Part shown: positions 20,331 to 29,689 of the stretch, one piece after another
Numbering within the stretch: position 1 is the stretch's first letter
Layout: each line of letters begins with the position of its first letter
Source: Kurthia gibsonii
Lineage (GTDB): Bacteria; Bacillota; Bacilli; Bacillales_A; Planococcaceae
Length of the DNA: 32,938 bases
Direction of reading: 5' to 3'
Assembly (NCBI RefSeq): GCF_006539985.1
Contig: NZ_BJOB01000028.1
Span: 1 to 32,938, forward strand
Notes under the pieces: generated by a model
Seen by the model: only the letters and a program-made list of their open reading frames with translations
Told to the model about the DNA's origin: nothing
The model's database searches: none
Position numbers and translations under genes: made by a program

Positions 20331-20449
20331 ATGTGACTTTTCGAGCAGAATAAAGAGGAACTGTCTAAACAATAGCTTTTATGCGAATAAAAAAGGCAAA
20401 GATTTCTAATCATAAGTTGTATGACCTCTTTTTGTCAAGTCATGCACCC
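20331..20449 (+). other. nifS-glmU intergenic segment, weak terminator candidate
   Basis: No gene is seen. AAAGAGG at 20352-20358 can pair with CCTCTTT at 20425-20431, followed by TT, but the loop is about 66 bases, so a terminator role is doubtful. No nadR (yrxA) gene is present here. Confidence 0.3.
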
Positions 20450-20478
20450 TTGAAAAATGCTTACATTTACTATATAGT
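20450..20478 (+). promoter_or_regulatory. sigma-A promoter of glmU
   Basis: TTGAAA (20450-20455), a 17-base spacer and TATAGT (20473-20478), both 5/6, lie 37 bases before the glmU ATG. Confidence 0.8.
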
Positions 20479-20514
20479 CATAATAGAAAATCAGCTAAAT
20501 GGAGGACTTGCGAA

Positions 20515-21888
20515 ATGACAAAAATTTATGCGGTAGTTTTGGCTGCTGGTCAAGGAACGCGTATGAAGTCCAAATTATATAAAGTTCTTCATCCGGTTTG
20601 TGGGAAACCAATGGTTGAGCACGTTGTCGATCACATTCGTGATTTAGACGTAACAAAAATTGTATCAATTGTTGGTCACGGCGCTGAGAAAGTAAAAGAG
20701 CAGTTAGGTGACAAAAGTGAGTATGTGTTACAAGAAGAACAACTTGGAACAGCTCATGCAGTTCAGCAAGCTGAAACTTTACTAGGCGACCTAGAAGGCA
20801 CAACCATCGTTATTTGTGGAGATACACCATTAATCCGCCCTGAAACGATGAAGGCATTACTAGAGCACCACCAGCAACAAGCTGCAAAAGCAACTATCTT
20901 AACAGCTGTCGCTGAAAATCCTACAGGTTATGGTCGTATTCTTCGTAATGAAGAAGGACATGTTGAACAGATTGTAGAGCAAAAAGATGCAACAGTTGAA
21001 CAACAAAAAGTAACCGAAATTAATACAGGCACATATTGTTTCGATAACAAAGCACTATTTGAAACATTAAAACTTGTTAAAAACGATAATGCACAGGGTG
21101 AATACTATTTACCAGATGTCATTGAAATTTTAAAACAACAAGGTGAAATCGTATCCGCGTATATTTCAGACGATTTCTCTGAAAATTTAGGAGTCAATGA
21201 TCGTGTAGCTCTTTCTCAAGCAGAAGAAATTATGCGTGCGCGTATTAACGAAGCACATATGAGAAATGGTGTAACAATCATTAATCCAGCAAATACGTAT
21301 ATTGGTGCAGATGTTACAATTGGTAGCGATACAGTTGTTTGCCCAGGTACTTTACTTGAAGGTCAAACGGTGATTGGTGAGGATTGCTATATTGGCCCGA
21401 ACAGCCATATTGTAGATAGCCAAATCGGTCATCGTACAAAAATTGATGCATCTGTTGTGGAAGAAAGTATGATTGGTGAAGATGTTACAGTCGGACCTTA
21501 TGCACACATTCGTCCAGCTTCAAATGTTTTAAATCGCGCAAAAGTAGGCAACTTTGTTGAGTTGAAGAAAACAACTTTAGGTGAAGGAAGCAAAGCTTCA
21601 CATTTAACTTACTTAGGTGACGCTGAAATCGGTGCAGACGTTAATATTGGCTGCGGGACGATTACAGTAAATTATGACGGTGTTAATAAATTTAAAACGA
21701 CAATCGGTGATCGTTCATTCATCGGCTGTAACGCAAATTTAGTAGCACCTGTAACAATTCATTCAGACACATATGTAGCGGCTGGAACAACAGTTACAAA
21801 AGAAGTTCCGCCATTCGCACTTGCCATTGGACGTTCTCGTCAAGAGAACAAAGAGAATTACGTTAACAAATTAAATTCTAATAAATAA
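20515..21888 (+). CDS. glmU: bifunctional GlcNAc-1-P uridyltransferase / GlcN-1-P acetyltransferase
   Basis: GlmU makes UDP-GlcNAc for peptidoglycan and wall polymers. The N-terminal pyrophosphorylase domain has [17 protein letters not shown] at about residues 9-25 and the [10 protein letters not shown] metal-site region. The C-terminal left-handed beta-helix (about 250-440) shows hexapeptide repeats ([26 protein letters not shown]) and the acetyl-CoA site [13 protein letters not shown]. Length is 457 residues. The SD is TGGAGG. In B. subtilis it follows spoVG directly; here the NAD cluster lies between. It probably shares a transcript with prs, since no terminator separates them. Confidence 0.97.
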   Translation: MTKIYAVVLAAGQGTRMKSKLYKVLHPVCGKPMVEHVVDHIRDLDVTKIVSIVGHGAEKVKEQLGDKSEYVLQEEQLGTAHAVQQAETLLGDLEGTTIVICGDTPLIRPETMKALLEHHQQQAAKATILTAVAENPTGYGRILRNEEGHVEQIVEQKDATVEQQKVTEINTGTYCFDNKALFETLKLVKNDNAQGEYYLPDVIEILKQQGEIVSAYISDDFSENLGVNDRVALSQAEEIMRARINEAHMRNGVTIINPANTYIGADVTIGSDTVVCPGTLLEGQTVIGEDCYIGPNSHIVDSQIGHRTKIDASVVEESMIGEDVTVGPYAHIRPASNVLNRAKVGNFVELKKTTLGEGSKASHLTYLGDAEIGADVNIGCGTITVNYDGVNKFKTTIGDRSFIGCNANLVAPVTIHSDTYVAAGTTVTKEVPPFALAIGRSRQENKENYVNKLNSNK

Positions 21889-21911
21889 TTAATATTTAAC
21901 AGGAGGCCATC

Positions 21912-22871
21912 ATGCCGTATCAATATGCTAACTCAAAATTAAAAATCTTTTCTCTGAATTCTAACGAACCACTTGCAGCTTCGATTGCAAAAGAAATGGG
22001 AGTAGAACTTGGTAAAAGTTCTGTAAAACACTTCAGTGATGGAGAAATTCAAATCAGTATTGAGGAAAGTATTCGTGGTTGTGACGTATTCATCGTGCAG
22101 TCAACTTCCGCTCCAGTAAACGAAAACTTAATGGAGTTATTAATTATGATCGATGCTGTTAAACGTGCTTCAGCTCGTACAGTAAACGTAGTAATGCCAT
22201 ACTATGGTTATGCTCGTCAAGATCGTAAAGCACGCTCACGTGAACCAATTACGGCTAAATTAGTGGCTAACCTACTAGAAACAGCAGGTGCAACACGCGT
22301 TGTACTTCTTGATTTGCATGCTCCACAAATTCAAGGTTTCTTTGATATCTTAATCGACCACCTTGTTGGTGTTCCATTAATCTCTGATTACTTCAGTCAA
22401 AAAGGTTGGAACCCAGAAGATATCGTCGTAGTATCACCAGACCACGGTGGTGTAACACGTGCACGTAAAATGGCAGAACGCTTGAAAGCACCAATCGCGA
22501 TTATCGATAAGCGTCGTCCAAAACCAAACGTAGCAGAAGTTATGAACATCGTTGGTAATGTAGAAGGTAAAATTTGTATCTTAATCGATGATATCATTGA
22601 TACAGCTGGTACAATTACAATCGGTGCGGATGCATTATTAAAATCAGGTGCAAAAGAAGTATATGCTTCTTGTACACACCCTGTATTATCAGGCCCAGCG
22701 ATCGAGCGTATCGATAACTCTGTAATTAAAGAGTTAGTAATTACAGATTCAATCCAATTACCAGAAGAAAAGAAAATCGCGAAAATTACACAACTATCAG
22801 TTGCAAAATTGTTAGCAGATGCAATCGTTCGCATTTACGAAAACAAATCAGTATCAAAATTATTCGATTAA
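21912..22871 (+). CDS. prs: ribose-phosphate pyrophosphokinase
   Basis: It makes PRPP from ribose-5-phosphate and ATP, feeding purine, pyrimidine, His, Trp and NAD synthesis. In this window it supplies the co-substrate of NadC and the effector of PurR. The 319-residue enzyme has the flexible-loop segment [16 protein letters not shown], the [11 protein letters not shown] motif, [14 protein letters not shown], and the PRPP-binding loop [13 protein letters not shown]. The SD AGGAGG is 6 bases from ATG 21912. It is 23 bases after glmU, matching the gcaD-prs order of Bacillus. Confidence 0.97.
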   Translation: MPYQYANSKLKIFSLNSNEPLAASIAKEMGVELGKSSVKHFSDGEIQISIEESIRGCDVFIVQSTSAPVNENLMELLIMIDAVKRASARTVNVVMPYYGYARQDRKARSREPITAKLVANLLETAGATRVVLLDLHAPQIQGFFDILIDHLVGVPLISDYFSQKGWNPEDIVVVSPDHGGVTRARKMAERLKAPIAIIDKRRPKPNVAEVMNIVGNVEGKICILIDDIIDTAGTITIGADALLKSGAKEVYASCTHPVLSGPAIERIDNSVIKELVITDSIQLPEEKKIAKITQLSVAKLLADAIVRIYENKSVSKLFD

Positions 22872-22881
22872 TCATTCGAAT

Positions 22882-22919
22882 GAGAGCAGGTGGGGTTCAT
22901 CCTCATCTGTTCTTTTTTT
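22882..22919 (+). terminator. intrinsic terminator of glmU-prs
   Basis: The stem AGAGCAGGTGGGG with CCTCATCTGTTCT contains several G-U pairs and is followed by TTTTTTT. Confidence 0.82.
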
Positions 22920-22986
22920 ATGCAACAAATTATCATGTGAAGCGTCCTAGTATTGTAAGAATGCCAAACGCATTCATTTGCTCCAT

Positions 22987-23011
22987 GTTTATAGCACTTA
23001 AAACAGGGTAT
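22987..23011 (+). promoter_or_regulatory. sigma-B type promoter of ctc
   Basis: GTTTAT (22987-22992), a 13-base spacer and GGGTAT (23006-23011) closely match the sigma-B consensus (GTTTAA, 12-15 bases, GGGTAT), 41 bases before ctc. Bacillus ctc is the classical sigma-B general stress gene. No sigma-A promoter of equal quality is seen. Confidence 0.75.
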
Positions 23012-23052
23012 GTGTATTAGGTGTGACTATGAGACGGAAGGGGAAATGAAAC

Positions 23053-23691
23053 ATGCCAGAAACTTTACAAGTAAAGAAAAGACAAGCACATAAGAATTCA
23101 GTTTTAAGAGAATTAAGACAGGATGGTTTTGTGCCAGCAGTTGTGTACGGCTATCAAGTAAATACCACTCCAATCGCAGTAAACGAACGAGATCTTGAGA
23201 AGAAATTACGTGAAGAAGGCAGAAATGCAGTCTTATCTTTAGACTTAGATGGGAAACACGTAAATGCTATATTATCAGAAGTTCAAAAAGATCCATTAAA
23301 AGACACATTGATTCATTTAGACTTTTTAGCAGTTAATATGAATCGTAAAATTGAGATGGAAGTGCCAGTTCTGATTGTTGGTGAATCAGTTGGTGTAAAA
23401 GAGGGCGGCTCATTACAACAGCCAAATCGCGAAATTACTTTATTCGTTGAACCTTCAAATATTCCAGAATCAATCGAAGTAGATATTACAGAGCTTGGTA
23501 TTGGTGATTCACTTGCTGTAGTAGATATTCGTGAACAAGTAGACTTTGATGTCCTACATGAAGATGATTTTGTACTTGCTACAGTTTTACCGCCAGTATC
23601 TGACAAAGACTTAGAACCTTCATTAGAAGAAGGAGAAGTAGAAGCAGATAATGGTAAGGAAGTTGAAAATCCATCACCACTAGAAAATTAA
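23053..23691 (+). CDS. ctc: general stress protein Ctc, ribosomal protein bL25 family
   Basis: It is a bL25 (TL5-type) protein that binds 5S rRNA in the 50S subunit and in Bacillus is induced by general stress. Residues 1-90 are the L25 N-terminal domain (VLRELRQDGFVPAVVYGYQV). About 95-185 are the TL5 C-terminal beta domain (EVPVLIVGESVGVKEGGSLQ). The last 25 residues are an acidic tail (EPSLEEGEVEADNGKEVE). The 212-residue length is normal. The SD is GGAAGGGGAAA upstream of ATG 23053. It is transcribed alone, from the sigma-B type promoter to a strong terminator. Confidence 0.95.
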   Translation: MPETLQVKKRQAHKNSVLRELRQDGFVPAVVYGYQVNTTPIAVNERDLEKKLREEGRNAVLSLDLDGKHVNAILSEVQKDPLKDTLIHLDFLAVNMNRKIEMEVPVLIVGESVGVKEGGSLQQPNREITLFVEPSNIPESIEVDITELGIGDSLAVVDIREQVDFDVLHEDDFVLATVLPPVSDKDLEPSLEEGEVEADNGKEVENPSPLEN

Positions 23692-23710
23692 ATAGATATG
23701 AATTAAATAA

Positions 23711-23756
23711 AAACAAAACGCAACGATTTTAGTAGAGTCGTTGCGTTTTGTTTCTG
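23711..23756 (+). terminator. intrinsic terminator of ctc
   Basis: A perfect 16-bp stem (23711-23726 with 23738-23753) with an 11-base loop ends in TTTTGTTTCTG. Confidence 0.93.
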
Positions 23757-23781
23757 TTTAAACGTTCGAAGTATTCGTATT

Positions 23782-23810
23782 TTGTTTAAAAAGATGGGGT
23801 ATGTTAAAAT
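23782..23810 (+). promoter_or_regulatory. extended -10 sigma-A promoter of pth
   Basis: TTGTTT (23782-23787), a 17-base spacer and TAAAAT (23805-23810), preceded by TGT as an extended -10. It lies 35 bases before the pth start. A GGGTAT nearby (23797-23802) lacks a correctly spaced GTTT. Confidence 0.65.
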
Positions 23811-23844
23811 AACAAGGATTAGTACAGAAAAGGATGTAGTAGAT

Positions 23845-24408
23845 ATGAAATTAATCATTGGATTAGGGAATCCAGGTAAGCCATATGAACATACACATCA
23901 TAACGTAGGTTTTGACACAATTGATGTATTGGCAGACCGCATGGGAATTACATTAAACCAAACGAAATTTAATGGTATCTATGGTACGGCACATCGTCCA
24001 GAGGGTAAAGTCATTTTATTAAAACCATTAACATATATGAATCTATCAGGAGAATGTGTACGACCACTGATGGATTATTTTGATATTGATATAGAAGACA
24101 TTGTCGTAATATATGATGACCTTGATTTAGAAAAAGGTAAATTACGTTTACGTCAAAAAGGTAGTGCAGGTGGACATAATGGGATTAAGTCTTTAATTCA
24201 ACATTTAGGAACACAGGAATTTAATCGCATTCGCATTGGCATTAATCGCCCACCACAAGGTATGAAGGTGTCAGACTATGTACTAGCACGTTTTTCAAAA
24301 GAAGATCAGCCATTAATGCAAGAGTCCTTTGAAAAAGCAGCCGATGCAAGCATGTATTGGTTAGAGAAGCCATTCGTAGAAGTCATGAATAAATTTAATC
24401 AAAAGTAA
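23845..24408 (+). CDS. pth: peptidyl-tRNA hydrolase
   Basis: Pth (SpoVC in Bacillus) releases tRNA from prematurely dropped peptidyl-tRNA and is essential. ATG 23845 gives 187 residues beginning [20 protein letters not shown]. It contains the catalytic Asn in GLGNPG (about 10), the His in THHNVGF (about 20) and the Asp in [10 protein letters not shown] (about 93). The SD AAAGGA is about 11 bases upstream; the longer frame from 23782 starts inside the promoter and is rejected. In spore formers fin follows; here only a terminator separates pth from mfd. Confidence 0.94.
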   Translation: MKLIIGLGNPGKPYEHTHHNVGFDTIDVLADRMGITLNQTKFNGIYGTAHRPEGKVILLKPLTYMNLSGECVRPLMDYFDIDIEDIVVIYDDLDLEKGKLRLRQKGSAGGHNGIKSLIQHLGTQEFNRIRIGINRPPQGMKVSDYVLARFSKEDQPLMQESFEKAADASMYWLEKPFVEVMNKFNQK

Positions 24409-24426
24409 AAAGAATAGATGCGTGTA

Positions 24427-24457
24427 GCTTTGGTAAACAACTTACCAAAGCCTTTTT
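24427..24457 (+). terminator. intrinsic terminator of pth
   Basis: A perfect 10-bp stem GCTTTGGTAA/TTACCAAAGC with a 5-base loop is followed by CTTTTT. Confidence 0.9.
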
Positions 24458-24481
24458 CTATATGAAGAATAGGAGGAAAAC

Positions 24482-27400
24482 ATGGAAATCTTACGTCGGT
24501 TATTGATGAAAGACATGGAAGTAGCAGCATTAATTGAAGATATAAGAAGAGAACAACCTGCACAACTTGTAACAGGATTATCCGGAAGCGCAAGATCGGC
24601 TTTCATCGCTACAATGTATGCAGAAACAAAAAAATCAATCTACATGATTGCACCGAATATGTTGCAAGCACAGTCTTTGTATGAGGACTTATCGAAATTA
24701 ATTGGTAGTGATGAAGTACATTACTACCCAGCAGATGAGTTTATCGCGGCAGATATGGCTTTAGCAAGTCCCGAATTACGTGCACAGCGTATCGCAACAC
24801 TGGATCATATGATTCATGATGTACAAGGAATCTATATTATCCCTGCTGCTGGTATGCGTAAAGTAATGACACCGAAAGAGCAGTGGTCATCATTACGTTA
24901 TACGTTAAAACTCGGTGATGATTTAGATACACAAGAGCTACTGAAGCAATTAGTCATGATGGGCTATACGCGAAATGGTATGGTGACAACTCCCGGCGAG
25001 TTCGCTGTTCGAGGTGGAATTATCGATATTTATCCGCCATATGATGATCATCCTGTTCGAATTGAGCTGTTTGATACTGAGATTGATTCGATTCGTACGT
25101 TCTCAGCAGATGATCAGCGCTCAATTGCGAAATTACAAGAGATGGTGATTTTACCAGCGATGGAGTTTGTGTTATCAACAGATGAACGACATGCACTTGC
25201 AGAACGTTTAGAAGCTGGTTTAAGTGAAAGTTTAAAAAAGGTAAAAACAGATGCAGTAAAAACAGCACTTTATGAAAATGTACAAGCAGATATTGCGCTA
25301 TTACAACAAGGTGAATTACCTGAGTACGTAAATCGCTATGGTTCTTTATTATATGAAAATCCAACTTTTTTAGGTGATTATTTCAAACGAGATGGCATTG
25401 TAATTTTTGATGAATTAACACGAATTCAAGAAACAATGGAAGCATGGGATTCTGAAGAAAAAGAATGGCTGCTTGAAATGATTGAGCTCGGTAAGATGTT
25501 GCACAGTGTGAAACCATCTTTCAGCTTTAAAGAATTACTTGCGAATATTGAGCAACAAAAAATCTTCTTTGCATTATTTGCGCGCGGATTTAAAGGAATG
25601 ACGTTTACAACAACACGTAATTTTTCATGTAAACCGATGCAACATTTCCACGGACAGATTGCTCTGTTGAATAGTGAAATTGAACGTTGGGTGTCAAGTG
25701 ACTTTACAACGCTATTTTTAACAGAAAATGAAGAACGAATTGATATATTGCAAAATCTATTGGCAGACCACGGCGTAGAAGTACAACTCGGTGAACCGAA
25801 TGGACCGGGTGTCTTCATTATGTCTGGTGCTTTAACTAATGGTTTTGAGATGCCGATTCCGAAATTAGCAATCGTGACAGAAGATGAGCTGTTTAAGCAA
25901 CAAAAGAAACGTAAAGCACGTCCTAAAACGATGACCAATGCTGAACGAATTAAAAGCTATACAGAGATTAAACCAGGGGATTATATCGTCCATGTACATC
26001 ATGGTATTGGTAAATATATTGGCATTGAAACACTCGAAATTAACGGGAACTATAAAGATTATTTGCATATTCGTTATCGTGCAGATGATAAGTTATATGT
26101 ACCAGTCGATCAAATTGACTTAGTTCAAAAATATGTAGGTTCAGAAGATAAAGAACCAAAGCTTCATAAATTAGGTGGAGCAGAGTGGAAAAAGACGAAA
26201 ACGAAAGTATCAAAAGCAGTTCAAGATATTGCGGATGATTTAATTAAGCTATACGCTGAACGCGAAGCAGCAAAAGGTTTTGCCTTCTCTCCTGATGGTG
26301 ATGAGATGCATCAATTTGAAGCTGCCTTCCCATATGAGGAAACAGAAGACCAACTACGTACAATTCAAGAAGTGAAAATGGATATGGAGCGTGAACGTCC
26401 AATGGATCGCCTTGTTTGTGGAGATGTAGGTTATGGAAAGACAGAAGTAGCCATTCGTGCAGCGTATAAAGCGATTTTAGATGGTAAACAAGTCGCTTTC
26501 TTAGTGCCAACAACGATTTTAGCACAGCAACATTACGAAACAATGCTTGACCGATTCCAAGACCTTCCGGTTAATATCGGTTTACTTAGCCGCTTCCGTA
26601 CACGTAAACAACAAACGGAAACATTAAAAGCCTTGAAAGATGGACAAATAGACATTTTAATCGGGACACATCGTATTTTATCAAAAGATGTGATTTATAA
26701 AGATTTAGGGTTATTAATTGTTGATGAAGAGCAGCGTTTTGGTGTCACACATAAAGAGAAAATTAAGACATTGAAAACAAATATTGATGTGCTAACGTTA
26801 ACCGCAACACCGATTCCACGTACGCTTCATATGTCGATGGTCGGTGTGCGTGATTTATCGGTTATTGAAACACCTCCTGCAAACCGTTTCCCAGTACAAA
26901 CGTATGTCATGGAACATAATGGCGCACTTGTACGAGAAGCGATTGAGCGTGAGATGTCGCGTGGTGGACAAGTCTTCTACTTACACAATCGTGTAGAGGA
27001 TATGGCAAAACAAGTCGATCAAATTCAAACACTCGTACCTGAAGCACGTGTTGCGTATGCGCATGGGAAGATGACGGAGAATGAGTTAGAATCAATCATC
27101 TTAGGCTTTTTAGAAGGCGAATTTGATGTATTAGTTACAACAACGATTATTGAGACAGGAATTGATATTCCAAATGTTAATACGCTCATTGTGAACAATG
27201 CAGACCGTATGGGGTTATCACAGCTCTATCAATTACGTGGACGTGTAGGGCGTTCTAATCGTGTTGCCTATGCATACTTCATGTATCAACGTGATAAGGT
27301 GTTAACAGAAGTTGCAGAACAACGTTTACAAGCCGTAAAAGAATTTACGGAACTTGGTTCTGGTTTTAAAATTGCGATGCGCGATTTATCCATTCGCGGT

Positions 27401-28003
27401 GCAGGTAATTTACTTGGTGCGCAGCAACATGGCTTTATTGATTCAGTTGGTTTTGACTTGTATTCACAAATGCTTGAAGATGCCGTAACTGAAAAACAAA
27501 CAGGCGAGAAGAAGACAGAAGAAAAAGGAATCGAGATTCTTCTTCCGTATGATGCCTATTTACCGGATACGTATATTCCAGACGGTTATCAAAAAATTCA
27601 AATGTATAAGCGTATTAAAGCGATTGAAACAGAAGAAGCTTATCATGAAATTTCCGAAGAATTAGTAGACCGTTTTGGTGACTTGCCAATCGAAGTGGAC
27701 CGCTTAATGCGTATTGCACGTATGAAAGCATGGGGATTAGAAGTTGGCTTAGAGTCCATCAAACTAAAAAATAAAATGTATCGTATTACACTATCAATGG
27801 AGGGTACGCAACGAATTGATGGTAGTAAGATGGTTTCTGATTCAATGGTTTTAGGACGAGCAGTTGGTTTTACATTAGAAGATGGAAAACTTGTTTTAAC
27901 AATTGATGAACGAAAGATGTCAAAAGATCAAGATGTTTTTGATTTGGTTGAAGCGGTTGTTCAATTATTACCAGCTTCACTAAAAGAAGAGAATCCTGCA
28001 TAA
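24482..28003 (+). CDS. mfd: transcription-repair coupling factor
   Basis: Mfd displaces stalled RNA polymerase from DNA lesions and recruits UvrA. At 1173 residues it is full length. In order: a UvrB-like N-terminal module (about 1-340), the CarD-like RNAP-interaction domain (about 490-560, [20 protein letters not shown]), a superfamily 2 translocase with Walker [10 protein letters not shown] (about 651-659) and the DEEQ box (VDEEQRFGV, about 747), motif [15 protein letters not shown], and a TRCF C-terminal domain (from about 1010, [16 protein letters not shown]). The SD AGGAGG precedes ATG 24482. It is likely a monocistronic unit, since terminators flank it. Confidence 0.97.
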   Translation: MEILRRLLMKDMEVAALIEDIRREQPAQLVTGLSGSARSAFIATMYAETKKSIYMIAPNMLQAQSLYEDLSKLIGSDEVHYYPADEFIAADMALASPELRAQRIATLDHMIHDVQGIYIIPAAGMRKVMTPKEQWSSLRYTLKLGDDLDTQELLKQLVMMGYTRNGMVTTPGEFAVRGGIIDIYPPYDDHPVRIELFDTEIDSIRTFSADDQRSIAKLQEMVILPAMEFVLSTDERHALAERLEAGLSESLKKVKTDAVKTALYENVQADIALLQQGELPEYVNRYGSLLYENPTFLGDYFKRDGIVIFDELTRIQETMEAWDSEEKEWLLEMIELGKMLHSVKPSFSFKELLANIEQQKIFFALFARGFKGMTFTTTRNFSCKPMQHFHGQIALLNSEIERWVSSDFTTLFLTENEERIDILQNLLADHGVEVQLGEPNGPGVFIMSGALTNGFEMPIPKLAIVTEDELFKQQKKRKARPKTMTNAERIKSYTEIKPGDYIVHVHHGIGKYIGIETLEINGNYKDYLHIRYRADDKLYVPVDQIDLVQKYVGSEDKEPKLHKLGGAEWKKTKTKVSKAVQDIADDLIKLYAEREAAKGFAFSPDGDEMHQFEAAFPYEETEDQLRTIQEVKMDMERERPMDRLVCGDVGYGKTEVAIRAAYKAILDGKQVAFLVPTTILAQQHYETMLDRFQDLPVNIGLLSRFRTRKQQTETLKALKDGQIDILIGTHRILSKDVIYKDLGLLIVDEEQRFGVTHKEKIKTLKTNIDVLTLTATPIPRTLHMSMVGVRDLSVIETPPANRFPVQTYVMEHNGALVREAIEREMSRGGQVFYLHNRVEDMAKQVDQIQTLVPEARVAYAHGKMTENELESIILGFLEGEFDVLVTTTIIETGIDIPNVNTLIVNNADRMGLSQLYQLRGRVGRSNRVAYAYFMYQRDKVLTEVAEQRLQAVKEFTELGSGFKIAMRDLSIRGAGNLLGAQQHGFIDSVGFDLYSQMLEDAVTEKQTGEKKTEEKGIEILLPYDAYLPDTYIPDGYQKIQMYKRIKAIETEEAYHEISEELVDRFGDLPIEVDRLMRIARMKAWGLEVGLESIKLKNKMYRITLSMEGTQRIDGSKMVSDSMVLGRAVGFTLEDGKLVLTIDERKMSKDQDVFDLVEAVVQLLPASLKEENPA

Positions 28004-28011
28004 TTTTTGTG

Positions 28012-28045
28012 AAAGGAGGAACTAAAGAAGTAGTTTCTCCTTTTT
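28012..28045 (+). terminator. intrinsic terminator of mfd
   Basis: A 13-bp stem (AAAGGAGGAACTA with TAGTTTCTCCTTT, one G-U pair) with a 6-base loop runs into TTTTT. The left arm contains an SD-like AAAGGAGG with no usable start behind it; spoVT would follow mfd in spore formers. Confidence 0.88.
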
Positions 28046-28088
28046 ACATAAGTATTCAAAAAAATGTAGTAACGGAAGGAGGATGCGA

Positions 28089-29678
28089 ATGACAAAAGTA
28101 AAAGGCTATGCAAAAGGAGTTGCACTTTTAACGATGGCAGCACTTTTTGTAAAAGTATTAAGTATGGTCTATCGTGTCCCCTTTCAAAACTTAGTGGGGG
28201 ACCAAGGATTCTTTATTTATCAACAAGTCTATCCATTTGTGGCTGTTTTCATGACATGGACATCGAGTGGTCTAGCGATTGCTGTTTCGAAGATGATTGC
28301 AGATGAGCTTGGTCAACCGTTGAAAAGACAACAAGCGATATCGCAATTGTTATATCGCGCGCTATGGGTATTTTCAATTCTTTTATTTATTGGCATGTAT
28401 AGTGCCTCAGATTTTTTTGCGCGTGCAATGGGTGATGAACAACTCGGCTTTTTATTGAAAATTGGTTCACTTGTTATTTTTACAGTACCGACATTATCTA
28501 TGTATAAAGGGAAGTTACAAGCACATGGTAATCTACAAACCGTCGCTGTGATGCAAGTGATTGAACAAGTTGTACGTGTAACCGTTATTTTAGGCGGTAC
28601 AGCTTATGTTATGGCTACTTCGCAGTCATTATATACAGCTGGAGCAGTCGCTGTTCTAGGGACAGTTAGTGGCGAATGGATTGGTGTCCTACTTCTAATG
28701 TTATATATGAGAAAAAAGCGTCAGTCGATTTATTTACTTAACAAAGAAAATACAGTTGTTCGAAAGCGTGAATTTTTAAAGAAGATGCTCGTTGTGAGTG
28801 TCAGTGCGAGTATGAGTAGTCTGCTGTTGATTTTCTTTCAAATTGTCGATGCGTTTACCGTATTTGATACGCTCGTTCAGTATATTGAACAACCAATTGA
28901 TGCGATGAAAGAGAAGGGGATTTATGATCGTGGTCAACCACTTGTACAAGTTGGATTAGTCATCGCTACATCATTCTCTATGGCAATTGTACCGATGATT
29001 GCAAGTGCAATGAAAAAAAGAAAAGGGGAGCAAATGCGCCAACTCATTCGTGTTACTTTTCAAGCAACACTTCTTTTTGGTGTAGCAGCAACAGTTGGTT
29101 TAATGCTCGTTATGCCTTATTTGAATAAAGTTTTATTTGAAACAGCTGATTTATCAGATGTGCTGTCGGTCTATGTGATTCAAATTATTATGCTTTCAAT
29201 GATTATGGCAATTACAGCGATTTTACAAGGTTTAGGGTATCGTAAAGGTCCTACGTACATTTTAGCAATCAGCTTGCTGGTCAAAATACTAATTACAAAA
29301 CCATTCGTACACTATTTTGGAATAGTAGGTGCAGCATGGTCGAGTAATCTAGCTCTAATCGTAGGTGCGTGTAGTTTAGTGTATTATTTAAAAAAGAAAC
29401 AAGATATTCAGTTAGCCAGTCGTCTGTTTTATCAAATCACCGGTTACGCAACAGTTTGTATGATCTTCGTTGTAGGCGGTATTCGCATATTTGATGAGAT
29501 TTTAGCAATTGATAGTCGTTTATATGCAGCAATTATGATGCTTTTCTTAGTCATCATTGGTGGGAGTATCTTTATTTTATGTATTACACGTTATCGAATT
29601 TTTACAGTAAAAGAATGGTTGTTATTACCGCTTGGCAGTAAGATGGCGGCATTACAATTATTTTTAAATCGAAAATAG
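28089..29678 (+). CDS. polysaccharide exporter/flippase of the MATE-like (MOP) superfamily, SpoVB/YabM type
   Basis: This is an integral membrane protein of 529 residues with about 14 predicted TM segments, of the oligosaccharide/lipid flippase type shared by SpoVB, YabM and MurJ-like proteins. The N-terminus KGYAKGVALLTMAALFVKVLSMVYRVPFQN is characteristic (helix 1 with the conserved VPFQN). It stands in the yabM position, between mfd and yabN. ATG 28089 is chosen because AAGGAGG at 28076-28082 abuts the ATG at 28083. The substrate is unknown; lipid-linked wall precursors are plausible. There is no evidence of a sporulation role here. Confidence 0.85.
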   Translation: MTKVKGYAKGVALLTMAALFVKVLSMVYRVPFQNLVGDQGFFIYQQVYPFVAVFMTWTSSGLAIAVSKMIADELGQPLKRQQAISQLLYRALWVFSILLFIGMYSASDFFARAMGDEQLGFLLKIGSLVIFTVPTLSMYKGKLQAHGNLQTVAVMQVIEQVVRVTVILGGTAYVMATSQSLYTAGAVAVLGTVSGEWIGVLLLMLYMRKKRQSIYLLNKENTVVRKREFLKKMLVVSVSASMSSLLLIFFQIVDAFTVFDTLVQYIEQPIDAMKEKGIYDRGQPLVQVGLVIATSFSMAIVPMIASAMKKRKGEQMRQLIRVTFQATLLFGVAATVGLMLVMPYLNKVLFETADLSDVLSVYVIQIIMLSMIMAITAILQGLGYRKGPTYILAISLLVKILITKPFVHYFGIVGAAWSSNLALIVGACSLVYYLKKKQDIQLASRLFYQITGYATVCMIFVVGGIRIFDEILAIDSRLYAAIMMLFLVIIGGSIFILCITRYRIFTVKEWLLLPLGSKMAALQLFLNRK

Positions 29679-29689
29679 GTGGGTTAAAA

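Noticed and set aside
20352-20431. Terminator after nifS
   Set aside because: The 7-bp arms are separated by about 66 bases; listed only as a weak possibility.
22397-22834. 145-codon minus-strand ORF within prs
   Set aside because: It is a shadow of prs in the reverse frame; no SD and no recognisable protein.
23784-23802. Second sigma-B promoter before pth (GTTTAA and GGGTAT)
   Set aside because: The spacing is only about 7 bases; an extended -10 sigma-A promoter explains the region better.
25426-25938. 170-codon minus-strand ORF within mfd
   Set aside because: It is a reverse-frame shadow of mfd with a low-complexity, Cys/Ser-rich translation and no SD.
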